NCBI RefSeq assembly: GCF_035610345.1
Contig: NZ_CP141215.1
Span: 124,001-188,000 of the forward strand
Direction of reading: 5' to 3'
Origin: Sinorhizobium meliloti
Lineage (GTDB): Bacteria > Pseudomonadota > Alphaproteobacteria > Rhizobiales > Rhizobiaceae
Length of the DNA stretch: 64,000 bases
A model generated the notes under the pieces. The model worked only from the letters and a program-made list of their open reading frames with translations. It had not been told where the DNA came from and did no database searches. Each line of letters starts with the position of its first letter. Within the stretch, counting starts at the first letter, position 1. The position numbers and the translations under genes are program-made. Below, piece after piece: positions 9,304-18,146 of the stretch.

Positions 9304-9540
9304 TCAGCCCGTCGAAAGCGGCCTCCTGATTGTCGCCGGGCGGATCTTCTTCCAATCCATTCCGGCCAGTAGGGCCATGAGCTGGGCATGATCCAGACGG
9401 ATGCGCGCCGCCGTCGCTGCCGGCCAGCAAAAGCCGTTTCCTTCGATAACTTTCGAATAGAGACAGACCCCGCTGCCATCCCACCACACGATCCGGACAC
9501 GGTCCTTCCGCTTGGAACGGAACACGTAAAGGGCGCTATT
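9304..9540 (-). pseudogene. IS66 tnpB (orf2), 3' part
   Basis: Encodes NSALYVFRSKRKDRVRIVWW followed by DGSGVCLYSKVIEGNGFCW, the typical second half of the IS66 accessory protein TnpB. The first half is at 16580-16681. RIT 2 sits between them, flanked by near-identical 6-bp cores (GAACGG at 9541-9546, GAAAGG at 16574-16579). Confidence 0.88.
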
Positions 9541-9546
9541 GAACGG

Positions 9547-9566
9547 TTATGTGGCGCGCCACATAA
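9547..9566. repeat. 20-bp perfect palindrome at the RIT 2 border
   Basis: TTATGTGGCGCGCCACATAA. Its half-site TTATGTGG matches the internal half-sites of RIT 2 (GATTATGTGG at about 13460), not the RIT 1 type. It directly follows the 6-bp core GAACGG, with TGCAGA after it. Confidence 0.85.
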
Positions 9567-9918
9567 TGCAGAGCGTTTTTAGCGTGGCGTCGCGGGTATC
9601 GACGTGGACGAGCACTCCGAGGCGATGGCGACGGTGCGCTAAAAACGTGTTGGGCTAAACCGCGGGCGCGAGTGGCGTTCTATGGGTATTGAATGGTGCC
9701 CGTCCAAGGAAAGGGCATCGCATGGTGGTGTGGATGAAGGGGTGGCGGGAGCGTGGGTGACCAAAGCAGCACGGATTCAGGTCTCGATAAACGTGACGAT
9801 TGATGCTGTATCCCTGCCGTGAGGGGCTGGTGGGCACGACGGCACACACCTTGGCGGGATCGGCGCGGTTTGCCGGCCGAACGGGTGATGCGGCGACGAT
9901 GCAAGCAGTATGGTTCGT

Positions 9919-11060
9919 TCATGACGTATCCCAGTATCGCGGAGGTCCGGTGACGCCGTCGAAGATTTCGATGATGATCATCTGCCCTTGATGACAGGCC
10001 GGGCATTGCCTGAGGGAATGCCCGGTGAGCTCCTCGTGGCGGTCGCGATAGTCCTTTGGAGGTCGGCTGTCCGACGGTTCGGGAACCGGCATGTCGAGAA
10101 GGTCACGACAGCAGGCGAGCTTTTGTGCGCGGTAGCGATTACCGAGGAAACCGTAATAGCGGATACGATGAAAGCCTTCGGGCAAGACGTGTAGCAGGAA
10201 GCGGCGGATGAACTCGTTGGCCGAGACGGTCATGACCTTTTGCCGATCGCCGTGCCGATAGTCCTTCCAGCGAAAGGCGACTTTGCCATCCTCTATGTCG
10301 ATGAGGCGGTTGTTGGCAATGGCGACGCGGTGCGTATATCGGCCGACGTAATCCAGGACCTTTTCGGGTCCCGCGAAGGGCGGCTTGGCGTAGACCACCC
10401 ACTCGGCCTTTCGCAGTGGCGCCAGATAGTGCAGGAAGGCGTTACGTTCGCTCAGCGCCCGCAAGTCGGAGAAGAACTGCAGCTTGCCAGCGTCGAAGGC
10501 TTTCTCCAAGTGCTCCAGGAACAATCGTCGGAACAGGCGTGAGAGAACGCGGACCGGCAGGAAGAAGCCCGGCTTGCAGGCGATCCATCGCGTGCCGTCT
10601 GGCGAGAACCCGCCACCCGGGACGACGCAGTGCAGATGGGGGTGGTGCAACAAATTTTGCCCCCAGGTGTGCAGCACGGCGAAGAAACCGATCTCGGCGC
10701 CGAGATGCTTGGGGTCGGCAGCGATGGTGCGTAGCGTCTCGGCGGTGGCGCGGAAGAGCAGGCCGTAGACGAGCGCCTTGTTCTGATAGGCGATGGCGGC
10801 AATGGGCGCCGGCAGCGTGAAGACGACATGAAAGTACTGTGTATCGAGCAGCTCGGCGCGTCGATCCTCCAGCCATTGCGCACGGGCCAGCGATTGGCAG
10901 CGGGGACAATGCCTGTCGCGGCAGCTGTTGAAGGCGATGCGCCTGTGTCCGCATTGATCGCACGCTTCGACGTGCCCACCGAGCGCGGCGGTCCGGCACA
11001 ACTCGATCGCCGTCATGACGCGGCGCTGAGCGGTCGACAGCGATGTGTGCTGGGCACGAT
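9919..11060 (-). pseudogene. IS91-family transposase, N-terminus separated by an insertion
   Basis: Zinc-binding region (CDQCGHRR ... CRDRHCPRCQ), HUH motif in HHPHLHCVVPGGG, and the nucleophile Tyr region YVGRYTHRVAIANNRL are present. Nothing in this part is broken. The missing first residues (EVADIFRRY) lie beyond the IS3-type element near 12390-12420 and join to EAYRAQHTSLST here. The whole transposase is therefore split about 20 codons from its beginning. A start at the internal ATG 11016 would give a shortened product. Confidence 0.85.
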
Positions 11061-11103
11061 AGGCCTCGCCGCGCCGGGTTTGCCGGAGGCTGTTTGGTTT
11101 AAG

Positions 11104-12008
11104 TTATGCAGCCATGGCTGGTTCTTCCAGCATGGCGTAGTACTGCTCCTCGGCTTCGGCTGGCGGGATGTTGCCGATGGGCTCCAGAAGTCGTCGATGG
11201 TTGAACCAGTCGACCCATTCCAGGGTGGCGAATTCAACCGCTTCGAAGCTGCGCCACGGTCCGCGCCGATGGATGACCTCGGCCTTGTAGAGGCCGTTGA
11301 TCGTTTCGGCGAGGGCGTTGTCATAAGAGTCGCCGACGCTTCCGACGGAAGGCTCGATGCCTGCCTCGGCCAGTCGCTCCGAATACTTGATCGACACGTA
11401 TTGAACGCCCCTGTCCGAGTGGTGAATCAGGCCGCCGCCATGAACGGGACGCCGCTCATGAAGCGCCTGTTCCAAAGCATCGAGGACGAACCCGGCATGC
11501 GCCGTCCGACTCACCCGCCAGCCGACAATCCGGCGCGCGAAGGCGTCGATGACGAAGGCCACGTAGACGAAGCCTTGCCAGGTGGCCACATAGGTGAAAT
11601 CCGAAACCCAGAGCCTGTTCGGCGCAGGAGCCTTGAACTGGCGGTCACCCGATCGAGCGGGCTGGGAGCCGTGTTGTCCGGGATCGTCGTGCGGATCGGC
11701 TTGCCTCGGATGATACCCTGAAGTCCCATCGATCGCATGAGCCGGGCGACGGTGCAGCGGGCTATGTCGAAGCCCTCCCGCTTCAATTGCCGCCAGACCT
11801 TGCGCACGCCGTAGACGCGGAAGTTCGCCTCGAAGACGCGGCGTATCTCGATCTTCAATGCAATGTCGCTGCGGGCGCGGACCGACAACCGGTCCACGTC
11901 CAGGCGTTTGGCAACGTTCTCGTAGTAGGTTGATGGGGCAATCGGCAGCAGTCTGCAGATCGGCTCGACCCCGAATACCGAGCGGTGTTCGTCGATGAAG
12001 GAGATCAT
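11104..12008 (-). pseudogene. IS3-family transposase orfB, frameshifted
   Basis: The N-terminal half reads VYGVRKVWRQLKREGFDIAR in one frame. From about 11640 the frame changes to LWVSDFTYVATWQGFVYVAF, with DDE residues in VSDFTY, HHSDRGVQYVS and NALAETINGLYKAE. A single-base shift in the region encoding DRV-RQFKAPAP separates them. Without repair no functional integrase domain is made. Confidence 0.85.
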
Positions 12009-12331
12009 CGCTTCAATGGGCGGTCGAGCTCCGCCATCGCGAAATAAGCGGACGCTTTGCGCAGTATCTCATTGGCCTGCCGAAGCTCGCGGTTCTCCCG
12101 CTCCAGAGCCTTCATCTTCTCGGCGACGTCGCTTGGGAGCCCAGGCCGGGAACCATCGTCCACTTCCGCCTTCTTCGCCCATTCATTGAGCGTCTGCGCG
12201 GTGCAGCCGATCTTAGCGGCAATCGAGGAAACCGCTGCCCATCGCGAGGAATATTCGCCTTGGTGATCCAAAACCATCCGCACTGCTCGGGCGCGGACTT
12301 CAGGTGAAAATTTGTTTGTTGTCTTGCTCAT
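12005..12331 (-). CDS. IS3-family transposase orfA
   Basis: 108 residues, helix-turn-helix of the Tnp_8 type ([20 protein letters not shown], then [15 protein letters not shown]) followed by a leucine-zipper-like coiled coil ending in [13 protein letters not shown]. Its end overlaps the start of orfB, the normal IS3 arrangement where a minus-one frameshift produces the OrfAB fusion. Confidence 0.9.
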   Translation of the reverse strand: MSKTTNKFSPEVRARAVRMVLDHQGEYSSRWAAVSSIAAKIGCTAQTLNEWAKKAEVDDGSRPGLPSDVAEKMKALERENRELRQANEILRKASAYFAMAELDRPLKR

Positions 12332-12435
12332 ATCGGCTCCACTTTCTCAGAAGTTGGAGCCTCCGGCAAACCCGGCGCGGCTCAGTAGCGACGGAATATG
12401 TCCGCCACTTCGGCCCCGAACGGACCATCGGGAGC

Positions 12436-13317
12436 TCAGAAATACTCAGGTTTGGCGGGCGGCGGCAGGGAGGGCGCTGGACGTGGCAAAAGCTCGAAGG
12501 GGCTCGCCGTAGCGCAGACCTTGTTGGTGGCGATGCGCAGATAATGGGCGGTGGTGGCGAGACTGCGGTGACCGAGCAGCAATTGAATGGTCCGCACGTC
12601 GGCGCCTGCCTCCAGGAGATGAACGGCGAAGGCGTGCCTCAAACTGTGCGGCGTCACCGGTTTGGACAAGCGGGAGAGATCGTGCGCTTTCGCGCAGGCT
12701 TGTCCAACTGCATCCCGGGTGATCGGGTGGCCGGTGCGATCTCCGGGGAAGAGCCACTCCTTTGGCCGCCGCATCCTCCAATAATCGCGCAGGATCTCCA
12801 GGAGCTTGGGCGACAGCATCACATAGCGGTCCTTCTGGCCTTTGCCCTGCTCGACACGGACGACCATTCTCTGGCTGTCGATGTCAGTCGTCTTCAGGTG
12901 CACCGCTTCCGAGATGCGCAAACCGGCCGCATAGCAGGTCGTCAGGATGGCGTGATGTTTAAGATCGAGCACGCAACCGAGAAACTGCTGCACTTCATCC
13001 GGGCTGAGGATGATTGGTAGTTTCTGTGGCTTCCTGGGAAGCGGCAGGACCTCTTCCGGCACCCAATCTCTCTCGAGAGTGACGCTGAAGAAAAAGCGCA
13101 ACGCCGAAATGGCGATATGGATTGAGTTAGGCGCCAGCTTCTTCTCGTTGGCCAGATAGACCTGATAGGTCCGGATGTCCTCACGGCCGAGCAAGTCCGG
13201 CGACTTGCCGAAGTGTCGTGCAAACAGCGACACCTGCTGCAGATACGAGTGCTGGGTATTGAGCGAAAAATTGCGCACCTGCATGTCCTCGCTCATGCGC
13301 TGGCGAAGTGGGGTCAT
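12436..13317 (-). CDS. Tyrosine-type integrase accompanying the IS91-type element
   Basis: 293 residues from ATG 13317, chosen because GAGGAG lies just upstream. A core-binding domain (LNTQHSYLQQVSLFARHFG) is followed by the catalytic domain with Arg I in AAGLRISEAVHL, the box HSLRHAFAVHLL, LGHRSL and Tyr in TTAHYLRIA. Genes of this kind repeatedly sit upstream of IS91-group transposases in proteobacteria; their role in transposition is not settled. Intact. Confidence 0.88.
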   Translation of the reverse strand: MTPLRQRMSEDMQVRNFSLNTQHSYLQQVSLFARHFGKSPDLLGREDIRTYQVYLANEKKLAPNSIHIAISALRFFFSVTLERDWVPEEVLPLPRKPQKLPIILSPDEVQQFLGCVLDLKHHAILTTCYAAGLRISEAVHLKTTDIDSQRMVVRVEQGKGQKDRYVMLSPKLLEILRDYWRMRRPKEWLFPGDRTGHPITRDAVGQACAKAHDLSRLSKPVTPHSLRHAFAVHLLEAGADVRTIQLLLGHRSLATTAHYLRIATNKVCATASPFELLPRPAPSLPPPAKPEYF

Positions 13318-13443
13318 GATGAGCTCCTCTGTCCAATGGATGGGCTGCAACCAGCCGTCCCATCCTCGCGCAGTTGGGGCTCCTACTGAATACGTCACCT
13401 CCTTGCCGCTCCGGCGTAGCGGAGCGGGTTAGTCCAACGGTTC

Positions 13444-13530
13444 TTATGCGTCGAGCGAGATTATGTGGTGGAGCCCGTCTCGGCGCCAGCCGAGGCCTGC
13501 CAAATCTAGAATTCTCCGCCACATAATATT
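13444..13530 (+). repeat. RIT 2 left long inverted repeat
   Basis: About 87 bp, nearly identical in reverse to 16487-16573. It has the three-site layout shared by all RIT ends here: an outer TTATGCG, a second half-site GATTATGTGG about 20 bases in, and an inverted copy CCACATAAT about 75 bases in. These are probable recombinase-binding sites. Confidence 0.85.
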
Positions 13531-13543
13531 TCGTGCCTCTCGG

Positions 13544-14553
13544 ATGGGCGTGGGATTCCCCTGCGCCGCTATTCCGGCGCTGGGACACGCACGGCGAGTG
13601 GCTCCGGAGCGGTTCATTATTTCCGTTCCAAGTGAAGAGGATGATCCGGATGCTCCGCTTCTGGCCTCCTTTTCGGACTATCTGCGCAGGGTACGGGGCC
13701 TGGAGCCGAAGTCCCGCGAAGGCGTTCTTCTGGGCGGCCGCCGCTTTCTGGATTGGTGCCGCCATCACCATCCCGGCCAGGACATCGAGGCGTTGACGGC
13801 CAAGCAGGTCCTTGCTGCTGTCGAGTATCGGCTGTCGCTATCGACAACCTCCGGGAGCCGCACGGCAGCGACTTCTCACATTCGAACATTTCTTCGGTTT
13901 TTATATTGGGCTGGTCGCCATCACCAAGATCTCGCCCGCATCGTCCCAAGGACGCCCTCTTGGCGTTTGCGCATTTGCCGCCGCGCCTTGCATGGGATGA
14001 CGTTCGGCACGCGATCGATGCAATCGGCGCAACGACGCCGGTCGGCATCCGCGATCGAGCCGTCCTGCTGCTGCTCGCCACCACGGGCATTCGCAACGGC
14101 GAGTTACGCGCCATTCGGCTTCGCGATATCGACTGGCGTACTGGCGAGGTTTTTGTCCGGCGGACCAAAGGCAAGCGTGATCGGGTGGTGCCACTCCTCG
14201 AGGAGACCGGCGCCGCACTCGCCGATTACATCCTGCGCGCTCGACCGAGGGTGGATAGTCCGTATCTGTTCCTGTCGTTCACGCCGCCGGTGGGACCGTT
14301 CAAGTGTGCGGCGCCTGTTTCAAGGATCGTGCGGAAGCGGTTGCGGCATGGCGGGGTCGAACTCGGGCGGGTCGCAGGTGCGCATCTCCTGCGCCACAGC
14401 CTTGCTACCCAGCTTGTCGGGCAGCGAAGGCCGATCAACGAGGTCGCCGATCTTCTTGGCCACCGGAGCATCAACACAACGGCGCTGTACGTGAAGGTTG
14501 CGGCCTCGCAGCTCGCCGAGGTCGCACTCCCCTTTCCGGGAGGCGTGGCATGA
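13544..14553 (+). pseudogene. RIT 2 recombinase A, frameshifted
   Basis: The N-terminal half (LLASFSDYLRRVRGLEPKSR) is in one frame up to about 13950. The catalytic half (TTGIRNGELRAIRL, HLLRHSLATQLV, Tyr in TTALYVKVA) is in another. Both parts are otherwise well conserved, so one base change near 13950 separates them. The stop overlaps the next start by ATGA. Confidence 0.85.
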
Positions 14554-15483
14554 CCGTCTTTGCCCGATTCCTCGGCGAGAAGGCTGAGCGTTACATCGAA
14601 CTGCGCCAGTCGCTCGGCTACTCTTTCAGCAAGCAAGCCGGCACGTTGCGAGCTTTCGTCCGCTATGTTGAACGCGCTCAGCTCGATGCGCCCGCCACCC
14701 GGACGATGGCGCTGGACTTCGTCCTGTCGTTCGGCGGTGCCGCCAAACAGCCGCGCCACTCGTCACGGCGTGCTCAGCCGATTCTACGAGTATCTCGCCG
14801 TCTATGACGCCCAAACCGAGACCTTGGAGCGCAGAGTATTCCCCAGGTCCAGGGCGATTCCGCCTCCGCGGATCCTCAGCGAGTCAGAGTTGGCGTCGCT
14901 CATCGACGCATGCGCCCGCATTTCGCCAGGCATCCCCCTCCGGGGGCGCACGATGGCGACGCTGATCGGATTGTTGGCAAGCTCGGGACTGCGATCGGGC
15001 GAAGTGGTCAGGCTTGATCGTACCGACGTCGATCTGACCAACGGGGTTCTCCTCGTTCGGAAGACGAAGTTCCGCAAGGACCGTCTCGTTCCAGTTCACA
15101 CGACGACCCAGGCTGCCCTTCGCCACTACGTGCGTGAGCGCGATACAGCTTTTCCTCAGCCTAAGGACCAGGCCTTCTTTCTGAGCTCCCGTGGCAACCG
15201 CCTCTCTGCGACCGGCCTAAAAAACGGTTTTGCTGAGGTCCGCAAGTTCGCCGGCCTTGATGACGGCAAGCCGTTGCGGCCGCACGATCTGAGGCACCGG
15301 TTTGCCGTGACCCGCCTGAGCCTTTGGCACCAGCAGCGCGCCAACGTCCAGGCGCTGCTCCCGTTGCTCGCCACCTATCTCGGCCACGCCAGCTACAGCG
15401 ACACAGCCTACTACCTCACTGGCTCGGTGGATCTTCTCGCCATGGCGGCGGAGCGCGCCTTCCTCGATGGAGGCGCAGCATGA
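14550..15483 (+). pseudogene. RIT 2 recombinase B, frameshifted
   Basis: Begins MTVFARFLGEKAERYIEL and continues to LDFVLSFGGAAKQ, then the frame changes near 14755 to HGVLSRFYEYLAVYDAQTE. The catalytic part is complete (SSGLRSGEVVRL, HDLRHRFAVTRL, LGHASY, Tyr in DTAYYLTGS). One base shift separates the DNA-binding from the catalytic domain. Confidence 0.85.
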
Positions 15484-16487
15484 GTGAACACCTGCTCCTG
15501 GCGCCGCTCTTGGAGTCCTACTTTCGCCGGCGCTTGACCAAACAACGAAACGCCACTCCCGCGACCGTGGCCAGCTATCGCGACGCCCTGCGGATGCTGA
15601 TCCTCTTTGCCGCCACCAGATTGCGGAAGAAGCCGGCGGCGTTGGCGCTCGAGGAGCTCGATCGGGACCTCGTTCTCGCCTTTCTCGACGAACTCGAGGA
15701 GAAGCGGAACAACACCATCGCCACGCGCAACGCCCGCCTGGCGGCGATCCGATCCTTCTTCCACCATGCCGCAGCCGCCGATCCGGCGTCCTTCGGTGTC
15801 GCCCAACGCGTGCTGACGATTCCCGTAAAACGGGCGCACATCGAGGTGACGCATCATCTCACCGAGGCCCAAGTGGATGCCCTCATTGCGGCGCCCAATC
15901 CAAGGACGTCCCGTGGTCGGCGTGACCGCACGTTTCTATTGTTCCTGGCACGGACCGGCGCGCGGGTCTCCGAAGCCACCGGCGTCAACGCAAACGACCT
16001 CCAGTTGGAAAGGTCGCACCCGCAAGTGCTGCTGCGCGGCAAAGGCCGCAGAGACCGCGTCATCCCCATCCCCCAGGATCTGGCGAGAGCACTGACAGCC
16101 TTGTTGGCCGAGCACGGTATCGCGAACCATGAGCCGCGGCCGATATTCATTGGCGCCCGCAACGAGCGCCTGACGCGTTTCGGAGCAACCCATATCGTGC
16201 GGCGTGCGGTGGCCCAGGCCGTAACCATCAGGCCGACCTTGGCCCAAAAGCCCATATCGCCGCACATCTTCCGACACTCACTTGCCATGAAGCTTCTCCA
16301 GTCGGGCGTGGACCTTTTGACGATCCAAGCCTGGCTCGGGCACGCACAGGTCGCCACGACCCACCGCTATGCCGCCGCGGATGTCGAAATGATGCGCAAA
16401 GGACTCGAGAAGGCTGGAGTCTCCGGCGATCTCGGCGTGCGTTTCCGACCAAATGACGCCGTTCTGCAACTGCTGAACAGCATCTGA
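15480..16487 (+). CDS. RIT 2 recombinase C (tyrosine recombinase)
   Basis: 335 residues, intact. ATG 15480 overlaps the previous stop. Arg I is in RTGARVSEATGV, the box in HIFRHSLAMKLL, LGHAQV and Tyr in TTHRYAAADVEM, ending with RPNDAVLQLLNSI. This C-terminal tail resembles the tail of the RIT 1 and RIT 3 C proteins. It is the only uninterrupted recombinase of this element. Confidence 0.9.
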   Translation: MSEHLLLAPLLESYFRRRLTKQRNATPATVASYRDALRMLILFAATRLRKKPAALALEELDRDLVLAFLDELEEKRNNTIATRNARLAAIRSFFHHAAAADPASFGVAQRVLTIPVKRAHIEVTHHLTEAQVDALIAAPNPRTSRGRRDRTFLLFLARTGARVSEATGVNANDLQLERSHPQVLLRGKGRRDRVIPIPQDLARALTALLAEHGIANHEPRPIFIGARNERLTRFGATHIVRRAVAQAVTIRPTLAQKPISPHIFRHSLAMKLLQSGVDLLTIQAWLGHAQVATTHRYAAADVEMMRKGLEKAGVSGDLGVRFRPNDAVLQLLNSI

Positions 16488-16573
16488 ATATTATGTGGCG
16501 GAGAATTCTAGATTTGGCAGGCCTCGGCTGGCGCCGAGACGGGCTCCGCCACATAATCTCGCTCGACGCATAA
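16487..16573 (-). repeat. RIT 2 right long inverted repeat
   Basis: Inverse copy of 13444-13530. It ends at 16573, and the 6-bp core GAAAGG (16574-16579) and the 5' half of tnpB follow. Confidence 0.85.
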
Positions 16574-16579
16574 GAAAGG

Positions 16580-16681
16580 ATCGAGACCGCCATCCCTGAC
16601 CAAAGCCATCAACGAAGCCGCTCCCTTGCGAAAGTCGATCGGTTGGCAGGAGACGTAAACGACAACGCCAGACGCAATCAT
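16580..16681 (-). pseudogene. IS66 tnpB (orf2), 5' part
   Basis: Starts at ATG 16681, overlapping the tnpA stop (ATGA), and encodes VVVYVSCQPIDFRKGAASL followed by MALVRDGGLD. Joined to 9540 it continues PF-NSALYVF. Interrupted by RIT 2. Confidence 0.85.
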
Positions 16682-17062
16682 GCCTTGCGCACCGCCCGTA
16701 GGATCTTGGCAAGATGATCCGGCTCGATATCTCCGGCCACGCGCACCACGACGTCACCCATGACGATCTCCACCGGTGAACTTGCAACAGCTTCGACGCG
16801 CGAAACTAACCCTTTCATTAGCCTCTTTCGAAAGCGGCACCACCGATCCCGAGGCCAAGGCCTTGCGACGCCAGCCGTAAAGCTGCGAGGGATCTAGCCC
16901 CTCAGCGCGGGCGATCGCTGATACATTCGCCCCCGGCAGCATTGTCTCCGCAATCAGCCGAGTCTTCTCAGCATCCGGCCAATCTCGTGGCGTGCGCCTC
17001 GTCCGTATGGGTGTCGCCGTCAGAACCTCAAAGGCACGAGCCTGATTCACACTGTCGCTCAT
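16678..17062 (-). pseudogene. IS66 tnpA (orf1), frameshifted
   Basis: An N-terminal HTH of the transposase-8 type (LPGANVSAIARAEGLDPSQL) continues to SKEANERV in one frame. The usual C-terminus VVVRVAGDIEPDHLAKILRA lies in another frame after about 16800. An extra base in the GTTAGTTTC stretch would explain it. Confidence 0.8.
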
Positions 17063-17139
17063 AGGTTTCTCCGCATGATTCATGCCGAAAATGAGCGATC
17101 TTTCGAAACCGCGCTACGTGGGATGGCCTACCCGCTTAC

Positions 17140-17455
17140 AATTTCTGTGATCCAGCGGCAGCATTCTCGCTCTCATCAGTTTTGGACCGCCGCGACCGTA
17201 CATTGCTCGCTTCAGCATCTTGAGGCGGTTGATCTGCCCTTCGGCTTGACCGTTGCTCCAAGGGAGTTCGATTGCATTTTTGACGGCATCAATATCCCGG
17301 CGCAAAATGCCGGCGAAACGCATGATCGCCGTGAGTTCGGTGTCAATGGCATCGTCGATCCATTCATCCAAAGCATTGACCTTTCTGGCCTTACGATCTG
17401 CCAGCAGGCCGCGCGGTTTTATGCACAAAGCTGCGGCCACCACGGACGGGATCAT
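17140..17455 (-). pseudogene. ISL3-family transposase, C-terminal fragment
   Basis: Encodes AIELPWSNGQAEGQINRLKM and MYGRGGPKLMRARMLPL, the conserved end of ISL3-family transposases, including the catalytic-Glu region. The IS66 element entered its last three codons. The N-terminal two thirds are absent. Confidence 0.85.
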
Positions 17456-18146
17456 ATGGCCGGTGTCAGGATCGCGGACGGTTCTGAAACATCCACATCT
17501 GGAGGCGAGTCGTCGGGTTGAATGTTTTCGGCTTCACGCCAGACCTTCAACAGGCGCTCCAGATTTTCAATATAGTTTCCAGTCGCATCGGCCCATTCAA
17601 AGAATATACAGATATATTTCCAAATATATCTTATTCTAGTCTTGTTAAAATATTTGTTACTGGTAAAGACCTGTCTTACGTCATTCGCTGCCCACCGCGC
17701 CTGCCGGTCACCTCCGCCCTTGCATCGCTTAGAGAGTGAAGTGCTACCATGTCCGAACAAACCTCGCCGACGTTGCCCATGTGGCGCGTCGATCACATCG
17801 AGCCTTCGCCCGAGATGTTGGCGCTACGCGCCAACGGTCCGACGGCCCGCGGGAATGCCGCCGGTGGCATTCACCCCGGATTCGGTGATTGTCGGGGTGA
17901 CTGGTCTCGCACAAGGCGGGCGAGCATGCTCGGTTACGCACGATCGTGGCGCCGGCCGTCAACGACCGCAGAGTGAAGCTGCTCGCGCAGCAGGTCGAGG
18001 CGATCGCCTCCAACATGAAACACCTGTACGTTCAGGGCGAATCGGGACCGGCAACAGTTCAGCTGCTGGCGAACGGTCCCAGTGTCGCCGACCAGTTTCG
18101 AGTCTTCCTCGTCTTAGTTCAATCCGTCACCCAGACAGGTCTGCTT
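17456..18146. other. Region without a recognisable intact gene
   Basis: Short open frames exist on both strands. One on the minus strand (NYIENLERLLKVWREAEN) and one on the plus strand beginning MSEQTSPTLPMWRVDHIEP look like gene fragments, but I recognise neither. The stretch at 17590-17660 is AT-rich compared with its surroundings. This is probably a junction of several old insertions. Confidence 0.4.

Larger units (their letters stand above)
11069..12380 (-). mobile_element. IS3-family insertion sequence
   Basis: Bounded by a perfect 23-bp inverted repeat at 11069-11091 and 12358-12380 that contains TGCCGGAGGCT at the inner side. Two overlapping genes, orfA and orfB, lie on the minus strand. 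No clean target duplication is visible. It splits the IS91 transposase. The exact ends may lie inside the repeats, since IS3 elements usually begin with TG. Confidence 0.75.
9573..13443 (-). mobile_element. IS91-type element with companion integrase, interrupted by an IS3-type element
   Basis: Contains an integrase gene (12436-13317) and a Y1/HUH transposase (from about 12420 down to 9919) in one direction. The tetranucleotide GTTC lies exactly at the right edge (13440-13443), matching the GTTC target preference known for IS91. Near the left edge an 11-bp inverted repeat CGTTTTTAGCG / CGCTAAAAACG (about 9574 and 9640) could be the replication-origin hairpin of the element. No target duplication is seen, as expected for rolling-circle transposition. 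Confidence 0.75.
9547..16573 (+). mobile_element. RIT element 2 with an IS91-type element inserted near its left end
   Basis: Left border palindrome TTATGTGGCGCGCCACATAA at 9547-9566 and right end ...CGACGCATAA at 16573. Long inverted repeats lie at 13444-13530 and 16487-16573. The IS91-type element separates the palindrome from the left long repeat. The three recombinase genes are at 13544-16487. The first two are frameshifted, so this copy is probably immobile by itself. Confidence 0.85.
4335..17139 (-). mobile_element. IS66-family element expanded by nested insertions
   Basis: Terminal inverted repeats begin GTAAGCGG at 4335 and, reversed, at 17139. A perfect 8-bp direct repeat AATTTCTG lies at 4327-4334 and 17140-17147, the duplication size known for IS66. 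The original genes, tnpA-tnpB-tnpC on the minus strand, are split by two RIT elements: 4475-7898 in tnpC and 9547-16573 in tnpB. Removing these leaves about 2.3 kb, a normal IS66 length. TnpA has a frameshift and TnpC an internal deletion, so the element itself is probably dead. Confidence 0.9.

Noticed and set aside
10828..11721. 297-residue plus-strand frame
   Set aside because: Runs across the end of the IS91 transposase gene and the IS3 orfB gene on the other strand, so it spans a known insertion junction.
12005..12008. orfA/orfB overlap as a novel frameshift
   Set aside because: This is the standard arrangement of IS3-family elements, where a minus-one shift joins OrfA and OrfB.
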